DNA of 55,433 nt from Thermoanaerobaculum sp. (GTDB lineage: Bacteria; Acidobacteriota; Thermoanaerobaculia; Thermoanaerobaculales; Thermoanaerobaculaceae): the NCBI GenBank assembly GCA_025060245.1, contig JANXCP010000003.1, positions 1-55,433 on the forward strand, read 5' to 3'. The notes under the pieces were generated by a model. The model had not been told where the DNA came from, did not search any database, and worked only from the letters and a program-made list of their open reading frames with translations. Position numbers and translations under genes: made by a program. This document shows, piece after piece, positions 9,328 through 16,666 of this stretch. Position 1 is the stretch's first letter, and each line of letters begins with the position of its first letter.

Positions 9328-10374
9328 ATGCAGCTCAAACTAGCGTTAATTGGATTTGGCGTCGTCGGGCAAGGAGTGGCCAAGATCTTGGGCGATCGGG
9401 GCGAGTTTTTCCGCTCCCGTTACGGCGCAGACTTGGTGATTACCGCCGTCACCGATGTGAAAAAAGGCGCCGTGGCCGACCCTAAAGGCCTCAACCCCAA
9501 GGCGCTCCTGGATCACCTTGAGCAGCATGGTGACCTCACCACCTTTCCCGCCCCTGAGCGGGGTTGGGACGCCCTCACCACCATTCAGAGGGCGGAAGCC
9601 GACGTGGTGGTGGAGGTTTCCTGGACCGATGTGAAAACCGGGGGAGCCGCGTTGGGCCACTTGAGAGAGGCCTTTGCCTGCGGCAAACATGTGGTCACCA
9701 CCAACAAGGGGCCCATGGTGGTGGCACCCTGGGAGATGCTTGAGGCGGCAGGGCGGGCCGGCGTGGAGTTTCGCTTTGAGGGGACCGTCATGTCCGGTAC
9801 GCCGGTCATCTCCACCGCGTGGAGGGGGCTGCGCGGCTGTGAGATCACCGGGTTTTCGGGAGTCCTCAACGGAACCACCAACTTCATGTTGACCCGCATG
9901 GAGGAAGGCCTCACCTATGAGCAAGCCCTGGCCGAAGCCCAACGTTTGGGCTACGCCGAAGCAGACCCCTCGGGAGACGTTCTGGGTTGGGATGCCGCGG
10001 GGAAAGTGGTGATTTTGACCAACACGGTTTTGCGCTGTCCCCTCAAGCTGGAAGAGGTGCAGCTGGCTACGGGCATCACGGAAATCACCCCCGCGCAGGT
10101 GGAGGAGGCCAAACGTGCAGGCCAGCGGTGGAAACTGGTGGCCCAGGCTGCGGTGGAGGACGGCCAAGTACGGGCCAGCGTTTTGGCCAAGCGCATTCCC
10201 CTGGCCGATCCCTTGGCCGGCGTGATGGGCCCCACCAACGCGGTCACCTTTCACACGGACCTCTTGGGTCCAGTGACCATTGTGGGTGCCGGTGCGGGGC
10301 AAAAGGAAACTGCCTTTGCGGTGATTTCCGATCTGTTGGACATTCACTCGGCGCTGGTGGCGCGCCAACGCTAA
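9328..10374 (+). CDS. hom: Homoserine dehydrogenase, short form
   Basis: This 348-residue enzyme interconverts aspartate semialdehyde and homoserine with NAD(P)H. The Rossmann motif is IGFGVVGQGVAKIL near residues 8-21, TTNKGP near residue 127 precedes the catalytic domain, GTVMSGTPVI and LNGTTNFML mark the homoserine site, and YAEADPSGDVLGWDAAGK near residues 209-226 carries the conserved Asp/Lys pair. It lacks the C-terminal ACT domain, so threonine feedback through that domain is not expected. The start has GGAGG with a seven-base spacer. An aldehyde dehydrogenase gene follows after ten bases, and an Lrp regulator is divergent. Confidence 0.93.
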   Translation: MQLKLALIGFGVVGQGVAKILGDRGEFFRSRYGADLVITAVTDVKKGAVADPKGLNPKALLDHLEQHGDLTTFPAPERGWDALTTIQRAEADVVVEVSWTDVKTGGAALGHLREAFACGKHVVTTNKGPMVVAPWEMLEAAGRAGVEFRFEGTVMSGTPVISTAWRGLRGCEITGFSGVLNGTTNFMLTRMEEGLTYEQALAEAQRLGYAEADPSGDVLGWDAAGKVVILTNTVLRCPLKLEEVQLATGITEITPAQVEEAKRAGQRWKLVAQAAVEDGQVRASVLAKRIPLADPLAGVMGPTNAVTFHTDLLGPVTIVGAGAGQKETAFAVISDLLDIHSALVARQR

Positions 10375-10384
10375 GGAGGCCTTT

Positions 10385-11806
10385 ATGGACATGCTCATCA
10401 ATGGCCGCTGGGTTAGAACTCCCCAAACCATTCCCGTGACCGATCCTTGGGACGGGTCACTCGTGGACACGATCCCCCACGGGACTGCCAGCCACGTGGA
10501 CGAAGCCATTACCGCGGCTGTGGCCGCGTTCCGCACCTGGCGGTTCTCCACGGTGGCGCAACGGATGGAGATCTTGCGCCAGGTCACCGAGACCGTGCGC
10601 GCCAACCTAGAGGAGTTTGCCAGGATCATTGCCCGAGAGGGCTCCAAGACCATCCGCGAGGCGCGGAAAGAGGCGCGACGCTGCGTGAACACCTTGAGCC
10701 TCTCGGCGGAGGAGGCCCGCCGCCTGTACGGGCAAACCATCCCCTTCGACTCCTTCCCCGGCGGCGAACACCGCCACGGTTACTGGTACCGCGAGCCCAT
10801 CGGGGTGATTGCCGCGATTACCCCGTTCAACGATCCCCTCAACCTGGTGGCCCACAAGCTGGGTCCGGCCATCGCTGGGGGGAACACGGTGGTGCTGAAG
10901 CCGGCCACCGTCACCCCCCTTTCGGCGCTCAAGTTGGCGGAAGCCTTCCAGGAGGCTGGGCTGCCACCGGGGGTGCTGAACGTGGTCACCGGTCCAGGAG
11001 GCGAGGTGGGCGATCCCCTGGTCTCCGACCCACGGGTGCGGATGATCTCCTTCACCGGCGGGGTGGAAGCAGGGTTGCACATCACCCGCCTGGCCGGGCT
11101 GAAAAAGATCGGCATGGAACTGGGTTCCAACTCGCCGGTGATCGTGATGGCCGATTGCGACTTTGACCGGGCGGTGGCCGACACCGTCTCCGGCGCCTTT
11201 TGGGCCGCCGGCCAAAACTGCATCGGCGTGCAAAGGGTCTACGTGCAAAGGCCGATTTTTGATCGCTACCTCGAGGCCTTTGTGGCCAAGACCAAGACCT
11301 ACAAGGTTGGTCCCAAACTGGAAGAGGATTGCGACATGGGGCCGGTGATCACCGAGGGCGAGGCGATCCGCATTGAGCAGTGGATTCGCGAGGCGGAGGC
11401 CGGTGGTGCCACCGTTCACTGCGGCGGCCGGCGCGGTGGCCCCGTGGGAACGGTCATTGAGCCCACCGTCATGACTGGGGTCACCTTTGAGATGAAACTG
11501 GGTTGTCAAGAAGTGTTTGGCCCCGTGGTGGCTCTGGCTCCCTTTGACGAGCTGGAGGAGGCGGTCAGGCTGGCCAACAGTGTGGACTACGGCTTACACG
11601 CCGCCATCTTCACCCGTTCCTTAGCCGCCGCGCATTACGCCATCAAGCACTTGGAATGCGGTGGGGTGATCGTCAACGACTCCACGGACTACCGCCTAGA
11701 TCAGATGCCCTTTGGCGGCATCAAGAATTCCGGCCTCGGCCGCGAGGGGGTTGCCTTTGCCCTGTTGGAGATGACCGAGCCCAAGGTGGTGTGCTTTACT
11801 GAGTAG
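10385..11806 (+). CDS. NAD(P)-dependent aldehyde dehydrogenase
   Basis: This 473-residue member of the aldehyde dehydrogenase superfamily oxidises an aldehyde to the acid in the cytosol. It shows the N-terminal oligomerisation segment, the ITPFNDPLN substrate loop, KPATVTPLSAL (cofactor lysine), SFTGGVEAG, MELGSNSP with the general-base glutamate, GQNCIGVQR with the catalytic cysteine, and a C-terminal NDSTDYRLDQMPFGGIK stretch. The last motif resembles lactaldehyde, phosphonoacetaldehyde and sulfoacetaldehyde dehydrogenases, but substrate cannot be read from sequence. Being ten bases behind hom and under the same Lrp-type regulator suggests an amino-acid-linked semialdehyde. Its 3' end overlaps the convergent membrane glycosyltransferase gene by 11 bases. 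Confidence 0.9.
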   Translation: MDMLINGRWVRTPQTIPVTDPWDGSLVDTIPHGTASHVDEAITAAVAAFRTWRFSTVAQRMEILRQVTETVRANLEEFARIIAREGSKTIREARKEARRCVNTLSLSAEEARRLYGQTIPFDSFPGGEHRHGYWYREPIGVIAAITPFNDPLNLVAHKLGPAIAGGNTVVLKPATVTPLSALKLAEAFQEAGLPPGVLNVVTGPGGEVGDPLVSDPRVRMISFTGGVEAGLHITRLAGLKKIGMELGSNSPVIVMADCDFDRAVADTVSGAFWAAGQNCIGVQRVYVQRPIFDRYLEAFVAKTKTYKVGPKLEEDCDMGPVITEGEAIRIEQWIREAEAGGATVHCGGRRGGPVGTVIEPTVMTGVTFEMKLGCQEVFGPVVALAPFDELEEAVRLANSVDYGLHAAIFTRSLAAAHYAIKHLECGGVIVNDSTDYRLDQMPFGGIKNSGLGREGVAFALLEMTEPKVVCFTE

Positions 11807-14030
11807 TTTCTTCAACCGGCAGGCTTTGAGCCAGCGGTAGACCGGGATAAAAGGCCAGGCGATGGACCACCACCCCCAAGGAGCGGGGGTCGTTGGGGGC
11901 TTGGTACGGTCGCGTGGACAGGGTGAGCAGAACGCGCTGGGCAAAGCGTACCTCCGGGGGGGTGGGGACCTCGGCGTAGGTCACCTCCGGAGGCACCTGG
12001 AGGAGCATTTGGTTCGTCCCTAAGGAGACGATCACTTGCGCCCCCCCAGGCCGGGGAGCGGAGAGCCACAGGCCCACCCGGCCCGAGCTCACGGGCAACT
12101 CCCATGTGCAGTTCGGCTCGCACCAAGCCCCCTCCCCCTCGCCCAGCCGTTCCGGAGCGAAGACGCGGGCCGCCCGCACGGCCTTCCGGTGCAGCTCCCG
12201 CGGCTCCGGGTTCACCGTGTAGGGCTTCGCGCTCCACGGGGGAAACTCCAGGGAAACAAAAAAGACCTTCAGCGCCAAAGGCCGGTAATCGCCGGCCAAC
12301 TTGCGAAACTGATCCGCCTGGAGCCTCAGCGGTACCACCTGGCCATGGCCGGCCCGCTCGGGGAGCAGCGGCACGCTCCAACCCACCAAAGCTCGCTCCC
12401 CCGCCGCCTCCTCCACGCCCAAATCCACGTCTCCCGCCCAGGCCCGCACGGTGGCGCGGCCAACCCCCGGAGGTAACTCCACCGCCATCGTTAGGCGACC
12501 CGCGGCGGAGAGGGCAGGAAGGAGCACAGTGGCCTGGGGGTAAAGCCAGACAAAGGGATGCCCTTGTTCGTGCTCCAGCACCGAGCCACCGGCGTAGACG
12601 ATCACCGGATTCTCCACCGCCGCGGCCTGCAGGAACCGCCCCTGGGAGAGAGCCACCGCACGAGGTTCGTTGACCGCGAAAGAGCTCACCCGGGACACAG
12701 AGGAGGACAAAAACGAGGGGTAAGACTCCTCCACCAGGAACAGTCGCTCGCCGGCAAGGCGGAAGGCGGGGGACTTAAGCTCTGAGTACCGCAAGCTGGC
12801 GCAGGGAAAAGCGCCGGTGCGGGCCAAGAAGTTGCGAAAGGAGAACAGCTCATCCTGAAAGACCACGGTGCATGGGGGCGTTGCTGATGCCTTGAGGAAA
12901 GCCTCTACCACCGGCAAAGGATGGTCCCGCATATGCCGCAGGGCGGGATAGGTCCAAGTGGAAAAAAAGAGCGTCCCCGCTCCAACCGTTGCCAGCACCC
13001 AAACCCGCCGCCGCAACACCCACACAAGCCCTTGTACCACCAGAACCGCTGCCACCTGCAGCGCCAACACCCAGTAACGCGGGTAGGTGCGATTGTGGAC
13101 CAAAAGCAAGAGGTACACCAGCCAAAGCCCAGCCAGGCTGGCAAGCCAAAAGCTGTGGGAGGAGAGGCGCTGGCGGAGGGAGAGCCACCCCACCAGGCCT
13201 ACCCCAGAAAAAACCAGCGCTGGTAAGGGACCGCCCAGTCCTTTTACCCAGCCAATTTGTTCCAGCGTGGCTTCCTCCGTGCCCAAAAGGAAGCTGTGCT
13301 CCCAGGCATGGGTGATTAGGCTTTCCCAGTAGTATTGCCAGCCACCGGCCTCCAACACCAGGGGTCCCAAGGTGACGAGCAGAAGGGCCAAGGAGGCGAG
13401 GGCAGCGGCGAGCAGGCTTTTTCCATTTTGCCGCACCTGCCAGGCCCAAAGGAGCCCCACCAGGAAAAACCACGGTGCCAACGGGGGTCGGATGAGGGCC
13501 GCAGCGGTGAGAAAAAACAGACACAGGGGAAAGCTCGCCGGCCCCCGGTGGAGCCAAAGGGCAAGCGCCACGAAGAACACCGCCGCAGCTGGCGTTTCCG
13601 AGAAACCGCGGGCAGCATGGACCCAAACCCCCGGGAGGAAAGCTGCCAACGTGGCCGCCGCCAAAGCCCATGATTGGCCCACAAGGGACCGAGCCACAAA
13701 GAACATCGCTGCCACCCCCAGCAAAGACAGGAGAGCACTGGCCATTTGCAGTGCCTCCAGGGGACCGGGGGCACCCAAAGCCCAAACCACTCGGCCCAAC
13801 AAGACCCACAGGGGAAAACCAGGTGGGTGGGGCATGTGGTCCAACGGGTCAAAGTCCACCACGCCAGCTGCCAAGAGGGCCTCATCCTGTTCCCAAGGGC
13901 CCCGAGGCAAAAACCCAAAGCGCGAGGCCGCCACCACAAGGAGCAGGAGCAAGAGACCCCGGTGCCCTGCAGTTGCCTGGAAAACCCGCTGCAAAAAAAG
14001 GCGAGAGACCCTCACGCCCAACCTGCTCAC
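11796..14030 (-). CDS. GT-C membrane glycosyltransferase (family 39/ArnT-like)
   Basis: This 744-residue protein has roughly ten to twelve hydrophobic segments in the first 430 residues followed by a soluble, probably periplasmic, domain of about 300 residues. The first extracytoplasmic loop carries PWEQDEALL followed by FDPLDHMPHPPGFPLW, the position of the acidic catalytic pair in PMT/ArnT-type enzymes that transfer sugars from polyprenyl-phosphate donors. The acceptor (protein, lipid or polysaccharide) is not indicated. The start may be slightly downstream of 14030, since several basic residues precede the first helix. It is divergent from the ccm cluster, and its 3' end overlaps the aldehyde dehydrogenase gene. 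Confidence 0.75.
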   Translation of the reverse strand: MSRLGVRVSRLFLQRVFQATAGHRGLLLLLLVVAASRFGFLPRGPWEQDEALLAAGVVDFDPLDHMPHPPGFPLWVLLGRVVWALGAPGPLEALQMASALLSLLGVAAMFFVARSLVGQSWALAAATLAAFLPGVWVHAARGFSETPAAAVFFVALALWLHRGPASFPLCLFFLTAAALIRPPLAPWFFLVGLLWAWQVRQNGKSLLAAALASLALLLVTLGPLVLEAGGWQYYWESLITHAWEHSFLLGTEEATLEQIGWVKGLGGPLPALVFSGVGLVGWLSLRQRLSSHSFWLASLAGLWLVYLLLLVHNRTYPRYWVLALQVAAVLVVQGLVWVLRRRVWVLATVGAGTLFFSTWTYPALRHMRDHPLPVVEAFLKASATPPCTVVFQDELFSFRNFLARTGAFPCASLRYSELKSPAFRLAGERLFLVEESYPSFLSSSVSRVSSFAVNEPRAVALSQGRFLQAAAVENPVIVYAGGSVLEHEQGHPFVWLYPQATVLLPALSAAGRLTMAVELPPGVGRATVRAWAGDVDLGVEEAAGERALVGWSVPLLPERAGHGQVVPLRLQADQFRKLAGDYRPLALKVFFVSLEFPPWSAKPYTVNPEPRELHRKAVRAARVFAPERLGEGEGAWCEPNCTWELPVSSGRVGLWLSAPRPGGAQVIVSLGTNQMLLQVPPEVTYAEVPTPPEVRFAQRVLLTLSTRPYQAPNDPRSLGVVVHRLAFYPGLPLAQSLPVEETTQ

Positions 14031-14147
14031 GCCATCAATGTAGCAAAGGCCCTCTTCGCAGCGTTCCCGTTACCCAGGCTTTTGGTGCAGCTCCCCCTTC
14101 TCTTGGCCTTGCCAACGTCAGCCGGGTCGGCGTGGTAAGCTTTCCCC

Positions 14148-14774
14148 GTGGGTGGGATACGGGTGGAATTTCACAAGATCACCAAGCGCTTCGGAGGTCG
14201 CCCTGTGCTGCGGGGCATCTCAGGACAAGTTTCCCCGGGTCGGGTGCTGGTGGTAACAGGCCCCAACGGTTCTGGCAAATCCACGTTGATCAATGTCCTC
14301 GCCGGTTTGCTTCGACCCAGTGAAGGCACTGTACGCTACCTGGAAGGCCAGCAGCCACTGCCTCAGCAGGTGTGGCACCGGATCCTCGGGGTCTGCGCGC
14401 CGGACATGGCGGTGTATCAGGAGTTCTCGGCGTTGGAGAACCTTTCATTCTTTTGTCAGCTGCGCGGTCTGTCCCGGTCCCAATCAGAGTTGGCCGAGCT
14501 TCTCCAGGGTTTGGGCCTCGCGGCAGGCGACTTGCGGCGGCCGGTGGGTCAGTTTTCTTCCGGGATGCTGCAGCGGGTGAAGCTGGCGCAGGCCTTGGTT
14601 CACGACCCGCAGGTGCTGCTGTTGGACGAGCCTTCCTCCAACCTGGACGCGGCGGGGCACCAACTCCTTGCCGCGTTGGTGGGACGCTTCCGCACCCGGG
14701 CAGCGGTGGTGGTGGCCACCAACGATCCTCGGGAAGTGACTTGGGGGGACGAGATTCTTGAGCTTGCCGCGTGA
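14148..14774 (+). CDS. ccmA: Haem exporter ATP-binding protein CcmA
   Basis: This is a 208-residue ABC ATPase with Walker A GPNGSGKST near residues 44-52, the signature FSSGMLQRVKLAQAL near 137-151, and Walker B VLLLDEPSSNLD near 159-170. Size and position directly before ccmB identify it as CcmA of cytochrome c maturation system I, which powers release of haem-loaded CcmE from CcmC. The start is GTG, six bases after a poor -10-like TAAGCT and without a Shine-Dalgarno. It overlaps ccmB by 17 bases. Confidence 0.88.
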   Translation: MGGIRVEFHKITKRFGGRPVLRGISGQVSPGRVLVVTGPNGSGKSTLINVLAGLLRPSEGTVRYLEGQQPLPQQVWHRILGVCAPDMAVYQEFSALENLSFFCQLRGLSRSQSELAELLQGLGLAAGDLRRPVGQFSSGMLQRVKLAQALVHDPQVLLLDEPSSNLDAAGHQLLAALVGRFRTRAAVVVATNDPREVTWGDEILELAA

Positions 14775-15438
14775 AGCCTGGGCTGTGTTCCGCAAGGAGG
14801 TGGTGTCGGAACTCCGGAGTCGGGTGGCCATCTCCTCGGTAGGTCTTTTTGCCCTGACCACCCTGGTGGCAGTGGCCTATCAAATCGGGCCGTACCGCAT
14901 CCACGAACAGGACCGCCCGCACCTCCAGGCGGCTCTGTTGTGGATCATCCTGTTCTTTGGCGCTAGTTCCGGACTGCCGCGGGTATTTGTGAAAGAAGAG
15001 GACGCGCACACAGCCAAGACGTTACGTCTGGCAGCTCGCCCGGGGGCAGTTCTGGTGGGCAAGTTCCTGTTCAATTTGCTGTTGCTGTTGGGCCTTGAAG
15101 GTTTCTTGGTGCCGCTGTTTGGTGTATTCATGGGTTTTGCCCCGAGAAATCTCCTGGCCCTCTTGCTGGTGCTGGTAGCCGGAGCGGTGGGGCTGGCCGC
15201 CTGCGCCACCATGGTGGCCGCCATCATTTCCCGCGCCACGGGCTCTTCCACCCTCTTTGTGGTGTTGGCAGTGCCCTTGGTTCTACCCCTGCTGGTGTTC
15301 CTCATTCAAGGGACGCGCATGGCCGCCACAACCCCAGATCTGACCGCCATAGGGCCGGCCTTGCAGGCGGTAAGCTCCCTCACGGGAGTCACCTTGGTGA
15401 CCTCAGGATTCCTCTTTCCGGTGGTGTGGCATGACTAA
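14758..15438 (+). CDS. ccmB: Haem exporter permease CcmB
   Basis: This 226-residue protein has six hydrophobic segments after an amphipathic N-terminus (FRKEVVSELRSR) typical of CcmB. CcmB and CcmA form the ABC complex that, with CcmC and CcmD, loads and releases haem on CcmE at the periplasmic face. The start taken is TTG at 14758 inside ccmA; a start shortly downstream cannot be excluded. It overlaps ccmC by eight bases, so the cluster is tightly coupled. Confidence 0.85.
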   Translation: MSLPREAWAVFRKEVVSELRSRVAISSVGLFALTTLVAVAYQIGPYRIHEQDRPHLQAALLWIILFFGASSGLPRVFVKEEDAHTAKTLRLAARPGAVLVGKFLFNLLLLLGLEGFLVPLFGVFMGFAPRNLLALLLVLVAGAVGLAACATMVAAIISRATGSSTLFVVLAVPLVLPLLVFLIQGTRMAATTPDLTAIGPALQAVSSLTGVTLVTSGFLFPVVWHD

Positions 15439-16108
15439 CGGGAAAAAAGTCGCGTTGGCATTGCTCTTTTTTTGGTTTTGCCTGGTGATTTGGGCTGCGT
15501 TCTTCTATGCCCCCCGCGCGGTGGGGTTTAAAGGGGAGTCGGCCCGTATTGTCTTTTTTCACGTGCCCCAGGCATGGGTGGCAGTGCTAGCCTTTTGTGT
15601 CAATTTGGTAGCCTCCCTTCGCTTTCTCCGGCACCGCCGCCTCCTGGACGACGCCCGTGCGGCAGCGGCTGCCCGCCTTGGCCTGCTGTTTGCCGTGTTG
15701 GCCACCGTGAGCGGTTCTCTTTTTGCCAAGGTGATGTGGGGTAGTTTCTGGAACTGGGATCCGCGGGAGATTTCCATCGCCATCCTGCTCCTGGTGTACG
15801 CCGCCTACTTCGCCTTGCGGCAAGCGGTCAACGATCCGGAACGCCGGGGTTCTTTAGCTGCTGCTTACGCCATTCTTGCCTTTGTAACCATGCCTTTCCT
15901 CGTCTTCGTGGTCCCCCGGATCTACTGGTCCCTGCACCCGGATACGATCATCAGCGCGCAGGGAACCGTTAACGTCCAAATGGAGCCCCGCATGTTCCAA
16001 GTGCTCCTGGGATCCGTCCTGGGATTTAGTGGGCTTTTTTGGTGGTTATACTCATTAGAGGTGCGTCTAGCCCGCCTGAACCTTTGGCGGGAGCACGGGG
16101 GGGAGTGA
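15431..16108 (+). CDS. ccmC: Haem handling protein CcmC
   Basis: This 225-residue membrane protein has six transmembrane segments and the tryptophan-rich WWD-type motif WGSFWNWDPRE (about residues 99-109) that binds haem at the periplasmic face. Conserved histidines flank it in FFHVPQAW and SLHPDTI, the expected axial ligands. CcmC attaches haem to CcmE. It overlaps ccmB by eight bases and ends two bases before the small ccmD. Confidence 0.92.
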   Translation: MTNGKKVALALLFFWFCLVIWAAFFYAPRAVGFKGESARIVFFHVPQAWVAVLAFCVNLVASLRFLRHRRLLDDARAAAAARLGLLFAVLATVSGSLFAKVMWGSFWNWDPREISIAILLLVYAAYFALRQAVNDPERRGSLAAAYAILAFVTMPFLVFVVPRIYWSLHPDTIISAQGTVNVQMEPRMFQVLLGSVLGFSGLFWWLYSLEVRLARLNLWREHGGE

Positions 16109-16110
16109 TC

Positions 16111-16236
16111 ATGCCAGCACCAGAGAGCCTTTTTTGGGTCGCAGCGGTTACCATTGGCATTTGGATTGGTATCTTCCTCTACTGCCTTGGCTTAGAACGG
16201 CGCTTGGCGCGTTTGGAAGAGGAAGGACGGTCATGA
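16111..16236 (+). CDS. ccmD: CcmD-like small membrane protein
   Basis: This 41-residue ORF has one hydrophobic helix (about residues 8-28) followed by a charged tail (ERRLARLEEEG), the size and layout of CcmD, which stabilises the CcmABC-CcmE complex. I chose the ATG at 16111 because GGGGGGAG lies seven bases before it; a longer frame reaching back into ccmC is not needed. Its stop overlaps the ccmE ATG by four bases (ATGA). The assignment rests on size, topology and position, as CcmD sequences are poorly conserved. Confidence 0.8.
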   Translation: MPAPESLFWVAAVTIGIWIGIFLYCLGLERRLARLEEEGRS

Positions 16237-16631
16237 ACCGCCGTACCATGTGGACTGTGGTTGGCCTGGCCCTCATTGTGGGCTTCATCGCCTTTGGCGC
16301 TGGGGCGTTCAAGGCAAGCCTCACCCCGTACGTGAGCTTCGCTCAGGCGCGGGCCTCCGCCGACGCCGTTCAGGTAGCAGGTAAGTTGGTTCACGGATCG
16401 GCGAACTACGATGAGAGCTCAGGCAAGCTCTTTTTCCTCCTGGAAGACGGCCAAGGTGATCGTATGCGCGTGGAGTTTGCCGGAACGAAACCGGGCAACT
16501 TTGAGGAAGCCACGCAAATTGTAGCAATTGGTCGTTTCGCCGGCGGCGTCTTTGTGGCGGAAAAGCTACTGGTGAAGTGTCCCTCCAAGTATCAGGGGAC
16601 CGAGGAGAAGCAGTACGGCGCCCAGACCTAG
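16233..16631 (+). CDS. ccmE: Cytochrome c maturation haem chaperone CcmE, CxxxY type
   Basis: This 132-residue protein has an N-terminal membrane anchor (about residues 9-28) and an OB-fold periplasmic domain. The usual haem-binding motif HxxxY is replaced by CPSKY (residues near 115-119: LLVKCPSKYQG), so a cysteine takes the place of the covalent haem-binding histidine. This CxxxY variant is established in Desulfovibrio and some archaea, where Ccm operates without CcmH. I chose ATG 16233, overlapping the ccmD stop, since the longer upstream frame lies inside ccmC-ccmD coding sequence. Confidence 0.9.
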   Translation: MNRRTMWTVVGLALIVGFIAFGAGAFKASLTPYVSFAQARASADAVQVAGKLVHGSANYDESSGKLFFLLEDGQGDRMRVEFAGTKPGNFEEATQIVAIGRFAGGVFVAEKLLVKCPSKYQGTEEKQYGAQT

Positions 16632-16666
16632 CTGGGCTTTAGGCTGTTGGAAAAAGGGGGAGAGCC

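Noticed and set aside
9346-10740. A 464-codon frame antisense to homoserine dehydrogenase
   Set aside because: It covers a definite gene on the other strand and its translation has no recognisable domain.
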